This document shows, piece after piece, positions 1 through 8,517 of a stretch of 64,000 nt of DNA. The position numbers and the translations under genes were made by a program. Numbering within the stretch: the stretch's first letter is position 1; every line of letters begins with the position of its first letter. Source of the DNA: SG8-38 sp039028875 (GTDB taxonomy: Bacteria; Myxococcota_A; Polyangia; Polyangiales; Houyiibacteriaceae); NCBI GenBank assembly GCA_039028875.1, contig JBCCHE010000010.1:54984-118983 (forward strand), in the 5' to 3' direction. The notes beneath the pieces were generated by a model that ran no database searches, was not told the origin of the DNA, and saw only the letters and a list, made by a program, of their open reading frames with translations.

Positions 1-603
1 CATCGGGTCGAGGGTGAGCTGCCGATCACCCCACACGAACTCGAGTTCATCGCCGCCACGACGACGACCTACTTTCGCGCGGCGACCGCCGGCCGTTTCC
101 GTCTCGCAGAAGTCACCTTTGCGCACCCGTTTCGAGGCATGTCCGAGGAGTACGAGCGGGTTTTTCGCTGTCCAGTCAGGTTTGGTTCCCCCCACACCGA
201 GCTCTCGATGACCGACGACACTTGGAACCTGCCACTTTCTACCGGCGACCCGACCGTGCATCGCGCGCTTGCCGAACTTGCGTCGGCGCTTACGCGAGAC
301 ATCGAGCTTGCTGGATTCCTGGCCTCGGCGAGTCAGGCGATCGGACGGTGTCTCCTCTCCGGACGGGCCGACGTCGAGAGCGTCGCTCACGAGCTCCACA
401 TGAGCTCTCGTTCGCTTCAGCGGCGGCTCAAAGAGGAGGGAACGACCTTTCGCGCGTTGCGAGACCACACCCGTCGGTCGATCGTGATTGAAGGGATCGA
501 GCAGAAGCGACCGGTCGCCGAGATTGCGCGCCGCGCTGGGATCGCCAACGAGCGAGGCGTGTCTCGTGCGCTTCGCCGATGGCGCAACGCCGACAATTCC
601 TAG
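1..603 (+). CDS. AraC-family transcriptional regulator, 3' part
   Basis: The reading frame is open from the first base of the window, so the 5' end of the gene lies outside. About 200 codons are visible. The C-terminal 90 residues hold an AraC-type double helix-turn-helix: 'VESVAHELHMSSRSLQRR' is the first recognition unit and 'PVAEIARRAGIANERG' the second. The region before it resembles the arabinose-binding-like domain of the OruR/ArgR-type AraC subgroup, which senses small metabolites. It should be a cytoplasmic DNA-binding activator. The target is unknown because the upstream neighbourhood is missing. The family call rests on the HTH pattern and is fairly secure. Confidence 0.8.
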   Translation, partial: HRVEGELPITPHELEFIAATTTTYFRAATAGRFRLAEVTFAHPFRGMSEEYERVFRCPVRFGSPHTELSMTDDTWNLPLSTGDPTVHRALAELASALTRDIELAGFLASASQAIGRCLLSGRADVESVAHELHMSSRSLQRRLKEEGTTFRALRDHTRRSIVIEGIEQKRPVAEIARRAGIANERGVSRALRRWRNADNS

Positions 604-667
604 ACCGCGCGAGCCAAGACTCGCAACCCCCTTCTCTTCGAGCCCGAAGCGATGCTATGAGCGACTC

Positions 668-1069
668 ATGGAGAACCGAGACGAAACTCACAGCCTTCTG
701 GTCGGATACATTCTGTGGATCTTCGGATTCATGGGAGCCCACCGGTTCTATTACGGCAAACCCGTTTCCGGGACGATTTGGTTCTTCACGGCCGGCCTCC
801 TGTTCGTCGGTTGGATCATCGATTTGTTCCTCATGCCGTCGCTCGAGCGTTCAGCGGAGTCCCGGTATTCCTCAGGGCCGATCGACTACACGATCGGCTG
901 GGTGTTGCTCACGTTCCTCGGGGTGTTCGGGCTCCACCGTCTGTACATCGGGAAGGTCTGGACGGCGATTCTTTACTTCTTCACCGGCGGGCTCTTCTTG
1001 TTCGGTGTGCTCTACGACTTCTGGACGTTCAACGACCAGATCCAAGAAGCCAACTCGGGGCGCGCCTGA
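668..1069 (+). CDS. TM2 domain-containing membrane protein
   Basis: This 133-residue protein contains two TM2 modules in tandem. Each consists of a hydrophobic helix, a 'G(F/V)xGxHR(F/L)Y(Y/I)GK' turn and a second hydrophobic helix: 'GFMGAHRFYYGK' near residue 20 and 'GVFGLHRLYIGK' near residue 85. TM2 proteins are small inner-membrane proteins of unknown biochemical role. The ATG at 668 was chosen because it directly precedes the first module; the open frame extends upstream but overlaps the AraC gene and is not protein-like. The stop is 3 bases from the 3' end of the convergent metzincin gene. Confidence 0.85.
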   Translation: MENRDETHSLLVGYILWIFGFMGAHRFYYGKPVSGTIWFFTAGLLFVGWIIDLFLMPSLERSAESRYSSGPIDYTIGWVLLTFLGVFGLHRLYIGKVWTAILYFFTGGLFLFGVLYDFWTFNDQIQEANSGRA

Positions 1070-1072
1070 CGC

Positions 1073-2992
1073 TCACCGCGGAAGGGAGCCGAAGCCGTCG
1101 ATGTCGATGCGGCCCACGTCGATCGGGGGTTGCTCGAGCATGATGGCCCCACCCGGGATATGGGTGACCCCCTGGTAGGTCGCCGTCACGCGAGAGAGCC
1201 ACGTTCCGGCATCGTCGAAGAGATCGACCGTTACCGGTTGGCCTTGAGGCGGATCGCGGAGCGTGACCGACTCTCCCCACGAGAGACTGAGGTCGGCGTC
1301 GACGATGATCGAGGTGTACTCCACGGGCGCTCCGGCCGACTTCAGCGAGAACGCGCCATACACCGACGCGATCCGGTCGAACACGAGCTCGTAGTTGTAG
1401 TCACTGATCCAGCTCGGCCCGCAGTAGCTCATCATGTCTCGGTAGTCGGGCGCGATGTGCTCTCCATCGATCAGGTCGTAGCCCCACACCCCGATCGTCC
1501 CGTTGCTGTAGGGATAATTGGGGTCCGCCCCGCTGACGCCGCCGCACGGCGCATGAGGCCTTCCGAGCGCGTGGCCGATTTCGTGCACGAAGGTTTCGAC
1601 ACCCGATGCGCCGTAGCTGAACCCGATCGCGCCGCGGCGATAGGTGTCGCTGGCGCTCGGCACCGGTCCGATGCCGGCGACGCAACTCCCGGCGCAAAAC
1701 TCGCGAACGTCGTTCGTCGGCTGAAACACGCAGTAGTAGTAGACTTCGTCGGGCCCATCGTCATCGGCGCGAAGGTTCAAGCACGTGTTGAGAAGCTGTG
1801 ACCAACCGTTGCCCGAAGCGTCGAGGTTTCCATCGTAGTCGAGTGGCTGCGCGCGCACGGAGACATCGACTGCGTCGACCGGGTAGAGGGTGCGAACGCG
1901 ATCAGCGAACTCGCCGACCACCGACGCACTGAGGTCCGGAAGCCTTCCGGATCCGTCGGCGTTCCAACGGATGGGTACCAATACGATCTGAAACGGGCCG
2001 TCCATCGGACGTGCAGCGAGATCGGCGCTCCCCGCCGATGGCAAACGGGGAGAGAGCACGGCGCCCGGCTGGTTCACGCAACTGGCGACCTCGTAGAGCC
2101 CGACGCTAAATTCTCCTCCGGGCGGGATCTGTGCACCTGAAACCGGGACTTGGATCATGCTTTGTGGGTCGGAAGTCGACCCGCCATCGACGAACGCGCG
2201 CGTTTCCCCAACCACGGCAGCTCCGATCCGAACCTCTGCGATCAGTTCTCGCGCGAGCCAGTCGCCTTCGGGCGCGATCCCGATCTGCACGACAGCGTCC
2301 CGGCCAGCAACGACCGGTGCGTTGCGGCTGCCCGGTGCGATCGCGCTTCCACCCGCGGCCAGCGGGACCGCGACGCCCTGGTTGAGCACCACGTCCGACA
2401 CGCGAACCGAGCGGGCGGGGTTGTCGAGCGGCTCGTAGTTGCATCGATTGGCGTCGATGTCCCCTCCGATGACTCGATCGGTGAGCGCCAGAGACCAGGT
2501 GCCGCGCAGACTTTCGCCGGGCGCAAACTCGGTGGCGCTGATCTCGATCTCACGGTCGACACACGCGCCGTCAGCCGAACAGACCGCGACGATTGGGCGT
2601 AGCGTCCCTGGCCCTGCCGCGGACGACAAGGGCACGCGGATGAACGCGTCCGAGGGCGGTTGCGCGAAATCTGCATGTGCGTTGCAGTCGACTGGATCCC
2701 TCGAAAGCACCAACCACTCACCGAGTGCGCCGTCGACGCAGCGCGTACCGACACTGGCGTACGTGAACAGCGGCGCTTCGGGGTCGTCAGGGTCTGTTGG
2801 ATCGCCAGGCGGCGTGTTTCCGCCCGTCCCAGGTGCGCCAGCTTCACCAGGTCCACCGTTGTTGAATGGGGGGCTCCCGTCCGGGTCCCCCGAACCGAGC
2901 GCCCCGATCTTGCCGCTACCGCAGGCAGCGACCGAGAGGGCCGCCGCCGCGAGCGCGATAACGGGCGCTGGCGTTCTCGGGAGCTTTGTCAT
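1073..2992 (-). CDS. Metzincin-like zinc metalloprotease lipoprotein
   Basis: This is a 639-residue predicted lipoprotein. An N-terminal signal ends in 'LSVAACGSG', followed by a Gly/Pro/Asp-rich linker that would tether the protein to the outer membrane. Near residue 467 is 'HEIGHALGRPH', a full HExxHxxGxxH zinc site, and about 50 residues later 'MMSYC' can serve as the Met-turn. This arrangement is typical of metzincins, and overall layout is closest to M66/StcE-like secreted peptidases, although family membership is inferred. The region before the active site (about residues 80-400) is probably beta-rich and may bind the substrate. The gene stands alone between a convergent TM2 gene and a divergent oxidoreductase gene. 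Confidence 0.7.
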   Translation of the reverse strand: MTKLPRTPAPVIALAAAALSVAACGSGKIGALGSGDPDGSPPFNNGGPGEAGAPGTGGNTPPGDPTDPDDPEAPLFTYASVGTRCVDGALGEWLVLSRDPVDCNAHADFAQPPSDAFIRVPLSSAAGPGTLRPIVAVCSADGACVDREIEISATEFAPGESLRGTWSLALTDRVIGGDIDANRCNYEPLDNPARSVRVSDVVLNQGVAVPLAAGGSAIAPGSRNAPVVAGRDAVVQIGIAPEGDWLARELIAEVRIGAAVVGETRAFVDGGSTSDPQSMIQVPVSGAQIPPGGEFSVGLYEVASCVNQPGAVLSPRLPSAGSADLAARPMDGPFQIVLVPIRWNADGSGRLPDLSASVVGEFADRVRTLYPVDAVDVSVRAQPLDYDGNLDASGNGWSQLLNTCLNLRADDDGPDEVYYYCVFQPTNDVREFCAGSCVAGIGPVPSASDTYRRGAIGFSYGASGVETFVHEIGHALGRPHAPCGGVSGADPNYPYSNGTIGVWGYDLIDGEHIAPDYRDMMSYCGPSWISDYNYELVFDRIASVYGAFSLKSAGAPVEYTSIIVDADLSLSWGESVTLRDPPQGQPVTVDLFDDAGTWLSRVTATYQGVTHIPGGAIMLEQPPIDVGRIDIDGFGSLPR

Positions 2993-3039
2993 GGAGTAAC
3001 TCGAAGGGGTGTATCTTTCCCATGGATATCACCGCCGAA

Positions 3040-3064
3040 CCCCTATAGAATAGCCCTTTAGGGG
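3040..3064. promoter_or_regulatory. Inverted repeat enclosing a TATAGAAT box
   Basis: In the divergent gap between the metzincin and luciferase-like genes, the arms CCCCTA and TAGGGG enclose a 13-base loop containing TATAGAAT. It could be an operator over a -10 element; no matching -35 box is clear. It is suggestive only. Confidence 0.25.
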
Positions 3065-3135
3065 CAGCATCGCCAATCCGCGCTCGCGCGTGATTTACGC
3101 GGGATTCCGGGGTCCATCGGCGCTACGACACCTCG

Positions 3136-4005
3136 ATGCGAATCGCGTTTGCCGAAGCGATGTGCGACCCCGCACAGTATGTGACCCTTGCGCAGGAGGC
3201 CGAGCAGCTCGGCTTTGACGCCTTCGTCATTCCTGACTCAATCGCCTATCCGGAGCATTCGGACTCGAAGTACCCGTACACGCCAGACGGAAACCGCGAG
3301 TTTCTCGATGGCGCGCCCTTCATCGAGCCGTTCATTCTCGCGACGACGTTGGCGGCCGTTACCACGACGCTACGCCTCCACACGTTCGTGGTGAAGCTCC
3401 CGGTGCGTCACCCTGTGCTCGTTGCGAAGCAGGCCGCGTCTCTTGCGGTGATGAGTCACAATCGTTTCAGTCTCGGCGTTGGGTTGAGCCCATGGCCTGA
3501 AGACTTTGAGATCTGCGACGTGCCTTGGAAGGCCCGGGGCAAACGCATGAACGAAATGATGGAGATAATTCGCGGCCTCACCGCGGGCGGTTTCTTCTCC
3601 TACGAAGGCGAGACCTTCCAGCTTCGGTCGATCAAGCTCGCACCGACGCCGACCGAGCCGATTCCGCTTCTTGTGGGTGGTCATTCCGACGCCGCGTTGC
3701 GACGCGCCGTCACGCTCGGCGACGGCTGGATGCACGCGGGCGGCGACCAGGCCGAACTCGAGACGATGATCGCTAAGCTTCACGCGATGCGCGCCGATCG
3801 CGGGCTCACCACCAAGCCCTTCGAAATCCACGCGGCATCGTATCTCGCGCTCACCGTCGATGGCTTGAAGCAACTCGAGGACCTTGGCGTCACGGACGCC
3901 GTGATCGGTTTCCGTCCACCCTACCAGGAGGACACGACCCCCCTCGAAACCAAGCTCCAGTCTATGCGCATGTATGCCGATACCGTGCTGTCCAAGTTCC
4001 GCTAG
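3136..4005 (+). CDS. LLM-class (luciferase-like) flavin-dependent oxidoreductase
   Basis: The 289-residue product is a luciferase-like TIM-barrel protein, similar to the TIGR03619-type F420-dependent subgroup. Typical elements are 'AQEAEQLGFDAFVIPDS' near the N-terminus, 'RFSLGVGLSPWPEDFEICDV' around residue 115 and 'PIPLLVGGHSDAALRRA' around residue 178. Such enzymes use F420 or FMN to oxidise or reduce small organic substrates in the cytoplasm. The substrate cannot be told from sequence. The ATG at 3136 gives the standard N-terminus of the family. The gene is followed by a membrane glycosyltransferase gene 21 bases downstream. Confidence 0.8.
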   Translation: MRIAFAEAMCDPAQYVTLAQEAEQLGFDAFVIPDSIAYPEHSDSKYPYTPDGNREFLDGAPFIEPFILATTLAAVTTTLRLHTFVVKLPVRHPVLVAKQAASLAVMSHNRFSLGVGLSPWPEDFEICDVPWKARGKRMNEMMEIIRGLTAGGFFSYEGETFQLRSIKLAPTPTEPIPLLVGGHSDAALRRAVTLGDGWMHAGGDQAELETMIAKLHAMRADRGLTTKPFEIHAASYLALTVDGLKQLEDLGVTDAVIGFRPPYQEDTTPLETKLQSMRMYADTVLSKFR

Positions 4006-4026
4006 AAGTGTGGTACCCATAGCCGC

Positions 4027-5655
4027 ATGGGACCGGCACGCAGAGGAGTCGCCGCCGCTGTCGCGACGCCCATCGTCGTCGTGATCGTGCATGCGCTCGG
4101 GACCCTTCAGTCGGCGTGGCTGGGTCCCCCGATCGCAGGAGCGGCCGCAGCCGTTGCGGTCCCCGTGGTGGTCGCTGGCGCCGTCGCATGGGCGCGGCCA
4201 TCTCCCTGGTGGACCGCTGGGGCGGGTTTCGTCGCCGTGGTCGCGTTGGCGCTTGGCGGCTCGCTGCCGTGGGGCCTGGCGCCCCTCGTCATCGCCGGAA
4301 GCGTTGGGGTGGGTATCGCGGCGACCCGAGTCGCGGGCCACCTTCCCCCTTCGATCGACGAAGCCTACACGCGGTCCCGCGCCAAAGCCGTCGCGTGGGG
4401 CGCGCTCGCACTGGTCATGGTGCTTCAGGTTTCGCGACTCAGCGTGTTCATGACCGATCACGACAACGCATGGGGGTCGACGTTCCCACCCATCGAGTTC
4501 ACCGTCGGCCACATGTGCATGGGCTCGTACGTGCATGCGGCAGACCTCACGCGGCAGCAGGCGGACAACATCTATGCGCCCGAGCACTATCCGAGCTTCG
4601 GGGTCAGCGAGGCCGAGGACATCGATACTTCGATCGAAGGAGTGCAGCGCTACTTCGATGACGCTTTCTTGTACGCGCCGCCGTTCCTCTTGTTGCCTCG
4701 CGCGTGGCTTGGCCTCAGCAACGACTACACGAGCATTCGGTCGGTGTGGTTCGCGGTTCAGTTTCTGACGTTTGTCGCGTTTGCGATTGCGTTGGCTCGA
4801 TGGATCGGTGGCTCCACAGGGGCTTGGGCCCTGTGGACTCTTCCACTGGTCTTGGCGTCGATGCCCACGATGTTCAACTTTCAGTTTGGCCAAGCCCACG
4901 CACTCACCATTTGGACGGCTTTGGCGGCCATGGTTGCGTTCGAAAGCAAGAGACCGGCCCTCGGGGGTGCGCTCCTTGCGTGGGGGATCGCATCCAAGAT
5001 CTTCCCCGGCGTGCTGGGGCTCTACCTGTTGTTTCAACGCCGTTGGCGCGATGTTGCGTGGACGGCACTGTTCACTGTCGTTCTCAGTCTCGCCACCCTC
5101 CTGGTGCTCGGGTCGTCCCCGATCGAGAGCTTCGTCAGCTACATGCTTGGGCGACTCGCTTCCGGTGAGGCGTTTTCGTTCGTCACCGATGAGTTGCCGA
5201 TCGTCACCAACCTGTCGATTCCAGGGACTGCCTGGAAGCTCAGTTTCTTCGGCTACGAAGACGGCGGCTCCCTCCTTCGGCCACTCTCGTGGGCCTATAC
5301 CGGCATCCTGGTCGTCTTCATCTGGGTCGGGTCACGCATCAAGGGCGACCGCGCGCGGCTCGCCCAACTCTGGCTGGCGATGCTGATTCTCGCCTCGCTC
5401 CGAAGTCCGATCGTTCCCATCTACGGGGCAGTTCCCATTCTTTGGTTGATGACCTTGGAACTCGATCGGGTGCGCTCCACTTGGGGCCTCGTCGGTTTCG
5501 CGGTGAGCTGGCTGTTTGTCAACGGCGTCCCGCCGACCCCCAATGCGCAGCTCACGATCGCATTGTTTACCGTGACCCAACTCGTGATCCTGTTCTGGGT
5601 CATCCGGCCGTTCGCGCTGAGAGAAAGGGCCCCAGAGCCATCCCCGATCAACTGA
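4027..5655 (+). CDS. GT87-type (DUF2029) membrane glycosyltransferase
   Basis: This is a 542-residue polytopic inner-membrane protein with roughly ten hydrophobic helices. After the first helices comes a periplasmic-type segment 'ADNIYAPEHYPSF', which resembles the 'NPY/IYxP' motif after the first loop of GT87 (DUF2029) polyprenyl-phosphate mannosyltransferases. A second GT-C feature is the 'GIASKIFPGVLGLYLL' helix (about residue 325), matching the 'KxxPxL' motif. These enzymes transfer sugars from lipid-phosphate donors to envelope glycans. The acceptor is unknown. The gene converges with the VOC gene. Confidence 0.7.
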   Translation: MGPARRGVAAAVATPIVVVIVHALGTLQSAWLGPPIAGAAAAVAVPVVVAGAVAWARPSPWWTAGAGFVAVVALALGGSLPWGLAPLVIAGSVGVGIAATRVAGHLPPSIDEAYTRSRAKAVAWGALALVMVLQVSRLSVFMTDHDNAWGSTFPPIEFTVGHMCMGSYVHAADLTRQQADNIYAPEHYPSFGVSEAEDIDTSIEGVQRYFDDAFLYAPPFLLLPRAWLGLSNDYTSIRSVWFAVQFLTFVAFAIALARWIGGSTGAWALWTLPLVLASMPTMFNFQFGQAHALTIWTALAAMVAFESKRPALGGALLAWGIASKIFPGVLGLYLLFQRRWRDVAWTALFTVVLSLATLLVLGSSPIESFVSYMLGRLASGEAFSFVTDELPIVTNLSIPGTAWKLSFFGYEDGGSLLRPLSWAYTGILVVFIWVGSRIKGDRARLAQLWLAMLILASLRSPIVPIYGAVPILWLMTLELDRVRSTWGLVGFAVSWLFVNGVPPTPNAQLTIALFTVTQLVILFWVIRPFALRERAPEPSPIN

Positions 5656-5677
5656 TTCGGCGGGGGTAGGGCGGCGA

Positions 5678-6055
5678 CTAGGCCTCGCCGACGAAGGTCA
5701 CCACTTCGATCCGGTTTCCATCGTGGTCTCTTACGAACGACGCGTAGTACCGAGAATCGTATTCGGGGCGTAAGCCCGGCTGACCGTCTGCGGTCGCGCC
5801 AAGGGCGAGCGCGGCCCGGTAGAACGCGCGAACGTGCTCAACCGAGCGCGCCCGGAGGCACACATGGAACCCGCTACTCGGGTCACTCGGAAGGTCCGGT
5901 CTCGCGTTGATCCAGAACTCTGGGTAACGCTTCCCGAAACCGCAGGTACCGGGTTTTTCGTCGAGCTTCCGAAAACCGATCTCGCTTAGCACCGCTTCGT
6001 AGAAGGCTGTTGCGGTCGACAGGTCGCGCACAGCGATGGACACGTGGTCGATCAT
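5678..6055 (-). CDS. VOC-family (glyoxalase/bleomycin-resistance-like) protein
   Basis: This 125-residue single VOC domain has two beta-alpha-beta-beta-beta units. It starts 'MIDHVSIAVRDLSTATAFYE' and ends 'YYASFVRDHDGNRIEVVTF', which carries the expected metal-ligand region (His near the start, His in the middle, Glu in 'RIEVV'). Such proteins are metal-dependent lyases, dioxygenases or drug-binding proteins, and function cannot be narrowed further. It lies 13 bases behind gpsA on the same strand and is probably cotranscribed with it. Confidence 0.8.
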   Translation of the reverse strand: MIDHVSIAVRDLSTATAFYEAVLSEIGFRKLDEKPGTCGFGKRYPEFWINARPDLPSDPSSGFHVCLRARSVEHVRAFYRAALALGATADGQPGLRPEYDSRYYASFVRDHDGNRIEVVTFVGEA

Positions 6056-6068
6056 CGTGGCGCCGCAT

Positions 6069-7085
6069 TCAGCCTTCGAAGATCCCAGCGAGCTCGTCCT
6101 TGCTCTCTCGCGTCATGAGGCGGGTCGCTTCATCCAGAATCGACGCGTCTTCGTGACAGACGCGATAGACCGCCTCGGAAATCGGCGTGTCCACGTTGGC
6201 GCGTTGTGCGAGGGCATGGACTGCCGCGGCCGTGTAGTAGCCTTCTGCGACGGCCTTTTGCGATGCCAGGACTTCGCTGGCCGTCTTGCCCGCCGCGAGC
6301 TTTTGGCCGAGCTGCCGGTTCCGCGAAAGCTCACCGGTGCACGTCAGGGTGAGGTCGCCCACCCCGGCGAGCCCGAGAAACGTGAGCGGGTTGGCGCCTA
6401 GGGATACCCCGAGCCTGGTCAGCTCCGCGAGGCCGCGCGTCATGAGCGACGCCACCGCCGAAGCGCCCTGCCCGAGTCCGAACGCTGCGCCGCAAGCGAT
6501 CGCGATGACGTTCTTGAGCGCGCCGCCCAGCTGAACCCCGACCACATCGTTGCTTGCATAGACCCGAAGGCGAGGTGAATGCAGAACCGACTGCACGCGG
6601 CGTGCGGTCTCGATGTCTGCCGAGGCCAACGTGATGTCGGCGGGAAGGCCGGCGGCAAGGTCCTTCGCGAACGTTGGGCCGGACAGGTACGAAGTGTGCG
6701 GCGCGTGGTGCGGCAGGGATTGGGCGAGGACGTCGCTCATCATCGCCAGGCTCCCGCGTTCGACCCCTTTGGCCGTCGACGCGACGAACGCGTTCGCCGG
6801 AATGTGGGGGGCGGCCTGCTCCGTGACCGTTCGCATGAAGCCGGAGGGCACCACCAGCAACACGAGCTCCGTTCCCTCGAGGGCCGTCTTCATGTCATTG
6901 GTGAAGCGGAGATCAGGCGGGATTGTGAAACCAGGCAGGTACGCTCGATTCTCGCCCGTGGCGCGCACTTGTTCGGGAAGGCCTTCGTCGAATGCCCAGA
7001 CGCGGGTCCGGTGACCAAGCGCATGGGTGTACAGGCCGAGGGCCGTGCCGAACGCTCCGCCGCCTAGAACGCTAACCTCAGACAT
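6069..7085 (-). CDS. gpsA: NAD(P)+-dependent glycerol-3-phosphate dehydrogenase
   Basis: This enzyme reduces dihydroxyacetone phosphate to sn-glycerol-3-phosphate, the backbone of phospholipids. The 338-residue length is normal for the family. Visible motifs are the Rossmann 'VLGGGAFGTALGLYTHALGH' at the N-terminus, 'VVPSGFMRTV' near residue 80, 'STAKGVERGS' near residue 105, and the catalytic-lysine segment 'GGALKNVIAIACGAAFGLG' near residue 187. The C-terminal helical domain is complete ('GVGDLTLTC', 'LAAGKTASEVL'). It is followed at 13 bases by a VOC gene. Confidence 0.95.
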   Translation of the reverse strand: MSEVSVLGGGAFGTALGLYTHALGHRTRVWAFDEGLPEQVRATGENRAYLPGFTIPPDLRFTNDMKTALEGTELVLLVVPSGFMRTVTEQAAPHIPANAFVASTAKGVERGSLAMMSDVLAQSLPHHAPHTSYLSGPTFAKDLAAGLPADITLASADIETARRVQSVLHSPRLRVYASNDVVGVQLGGALKNVIAIACGAAFGLGQGASAVASLMTRGLAELTRLGVSLGANPLTFLGLAGVGDLTLTCTGELSRNRQLGQKLAAGKTASEVLASQKAVAEGYYTAAAVHALAQRANVDTPISEAVYRVCHEDASILDEATRLMTRESKDELAGIFEG

Positions 7086-7163
7086 GAGCCGAATCTCGCA
7101 GAGCGCGGACGGAAACGCCAGCGCGCAATGCCGGCCCTGCGCTGCAGACGATCGATGCTCGCG

Positions 7164-7607
7164 CTAGGTGCCTGGAGGCAGGGAGCCGCCGCTCGGCCTG
7201 TCGTCGTCGGCGTCTTCAGGCCCTGGTTCGGACTCACCCTCGTCGTCCGCACGGGCGGCTCGGTTGGCCATGAATCGATCAAACTCGGTGCGGTCCTTGG
7301 CCCTTCGGAGCTGCTTCAGGAAATCGTGAAACTCTTGCTGCTCTTCCTCGAGGCGCTGCAGGGTCTGTTCGCGGTACTCGTCGAACGCGCTGTTGCCGCT
7401 ATGGCCTTGCCATGCCGGTCGCGTCCAATGACGGCGGCGATCCGCGGAAGCGCACCAGTGGCTGTGGCGCGATCCGAGGCGGCCGCTGGTCAACAGAAAG
7501 GCCAGCAGCGCCAGCCCGATCGGCCAAAAGACGACGAACGAGAGAACGAGCAGTGCAACCCAGATTGGCTTCCCCACGTCATCGAGCTTTGCGACCATGT
7601 CTGTCAT
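7164..7607 (-). CDS. DUF2852-like membrane protein
   Basis: This is a 147-residue protein with one N-terminal membrane helix ('KPIWVALLVLSFVVFWPIGL') and then a soluble region with the hallmark 'GNSAFDEYREQTLQRLEEEQ', continuing as a charged coiled-coil-like helix ('FHDFLKQLRRAKDRTEFDRF'). This order matches DUF2852 proteins, which are common in proteobacteria and have no known role. The C-terminal 25 residues are Asp/Glu/Pro-rich and probably disordered. It lies downstream of a TetR gene, with an inverted repeat in the gap. Confidence 0.75.
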   Translation of the reverse strand: MTDMVAKLDDVGKPIWVALLVLSFVVFWPIGLALLAFLLTSGRLGSRHSHWCASADRRRHWTRPAWQGHSGNSAFDEYREQTLQRLEEEQQEFHDFLKQLRRAKDRTEFDRFMANRAARADDEGESEPGPEDADDDRPSGGSLPPGT

Positions 7608-7638
7608 GTTCTGGACCCCTTTTCCCGGCCTTTGAGCC

Positions 7639-7665
7639 TATGTAAATGTTCTTCACATTCACATA
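7639..7665. promoter_or_regulatory. Inverted repeat, candidate TetR operator
   Basis: TATGTAAATG, a 7-base spacer and CATTCACATA form an inverted repeat in which 9 of 10 positions pair. It lies about 32 bases before the start of the DUF2852-like gene and downstream of the tetR gene, in otherwise GC-rich sequence. Length and AT content suit a TetR dimer site; binding by the neighbouring regulator is inferred. Confidence 0.5.
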
Positions 7666-7721
7666 TGAGGCCAACCCACGGTGCTGTCAATGCCCAATCC
7701 CATGGGTTCGGGTTCATGGGG

Positions 7722-8360
7722 TCAGACCGGGATGTTGAGCCCATCGAGATAGACGAGCGTGGCGGCTTCGAGGAGCTCGGCCGGCGACATGGGGATCGAT
7801 CGCCTCGCGTCGTCGCCGCGGGCGTAAAGGGCCGCGATCCCGTGCGCCAACGACCAAAAGTGGAGGGCCATCATCATGGCAGGTGGTCGACGGCCCGGGT
7901 CGACCTTGGAAGCGAGCGCCTCGCACGTATCGAGCAGGACCTCGAACGCACGGTCCTCCGACGCGCGGACCGACGGGACTTCGGATGCCAACCCCGACTC
8001 GAACATCGCCGAGAACAGCGCGGGTTCACGCCGAGCGAACTCGATGTACGCCTGGCCAATGCGCTCGATGGCGGCCACGGGGTTTGGGTCGCCGGCCTTT
8101 TCAGCGGCGCCAAGATCCTCGGCCAAGGCTTCGAAGCCTCGCTTCGCGATGTCCGCCATGAGCGCCTCGCGGTCGCGGAAGTGTCGGTAGGGTGCGGCGG
8201 GGCTGACACCGGCGCCGCGGGCCGCGTCCGCGAAGGTGAAGCCTCCAGGGCCCTTCTCGACGATGAGCTCGAGCGCGGCGTCGATGAGTGCTTCGCGTAG
8301 GTTGCCGTGGTGGTAGCCTCGACGCTCGGTCGTCCCTCGACGTCGCTTGTGCCGGCCCAT
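7722..8360 (-). CDS. TetR/AcrR-family regulator with WHG-type C-terminal domain
   Basis: This is a 212-residue cytoplasmic repressor. The N-terminal HTH reads 'LIDAALELIVEKGPGGFTFA' followed by 'DAARGAGVSPAAPYRHF', the classic TetR recognition helix. The C-terminal ligand domain contains 'LHFWSLAHGIAALYA', close to the WHG motif (TetR_C_33 group). The basic N-terminal tail 'RHKRRRGTTERRGYHHGN' is typical of that group. The probable target is the DUF2852-like gene 114 bases downstream and itself, through the inverted repeat in between. The inducer is unknown. Confidence 0.85.
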   Translation of the reverse strand: MGRHKRRRGTTERRGYHHGNLREALIDAALELIVEKGPGGFTFADAARGAGVSPAAPYRHFRDREALMADIAKRGFEALAEDLGAAEKAGDPNPVAAIERIGQAYIEFARREPALFSAMFESGLASEVPSVRASEDRAFEVLLDTCEALASKVDPGRRPPAMMMALHFWSLAHGIAALYARGDDARRSIPMSPAELLEAATLVYLDGLNIPV

Positions 8361-8424
8361 ACCTCTTCTTAGCGCCGATCTACGGAAGAAGAAACTTCGG
8401 CGGGTCGGCTCTCGGGGCGCCGCG

Positions 8425-8517
8425 TCACGACACTTGGGCCACGACTTGGATCTCGATCAGCAGCTCCGGCATGAGGCTTGGAATCCGACGGACTTCAACC
8501 GCGTCCAAGGTCGCGTC
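8425..8517 (-). pseudogene. RidA-like C-terminal remnant
   Basis: Directly after the stop codon of the preceding small gene, and in the same frame, 30 codons read 'DATLDAVEVRRIPSLMPELL' and then 'IEIQVVAQVS' before a stop. This resembles the last two strands of RidA/YjgF proteins ('VEVxxLPxxxxxVEIEAIA'). No start codon or N-terminal part of a RidA domain exists nearby, so it is probably a deletion remnant that lost its 5' end. The match is short and the call tentative. Confidence 0.4.

Noticed and set aside
3370..5037. Minus-strand open frame of about 550 codons across the oxidoreductase and GT87 genes
   Set aside because: It spans two well-supported plus-strand genes and its translation is rich in Arg, His and Gly with no recognisable fold, typical of an antisense shadow.
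5672..5690. Hairpin CGGCGA/TCGCCG between the GT87 and VOC genes as a bidirectional terminator
   Set aside because: It partly lies within the VOC coding sequence and has no T tract on either side.
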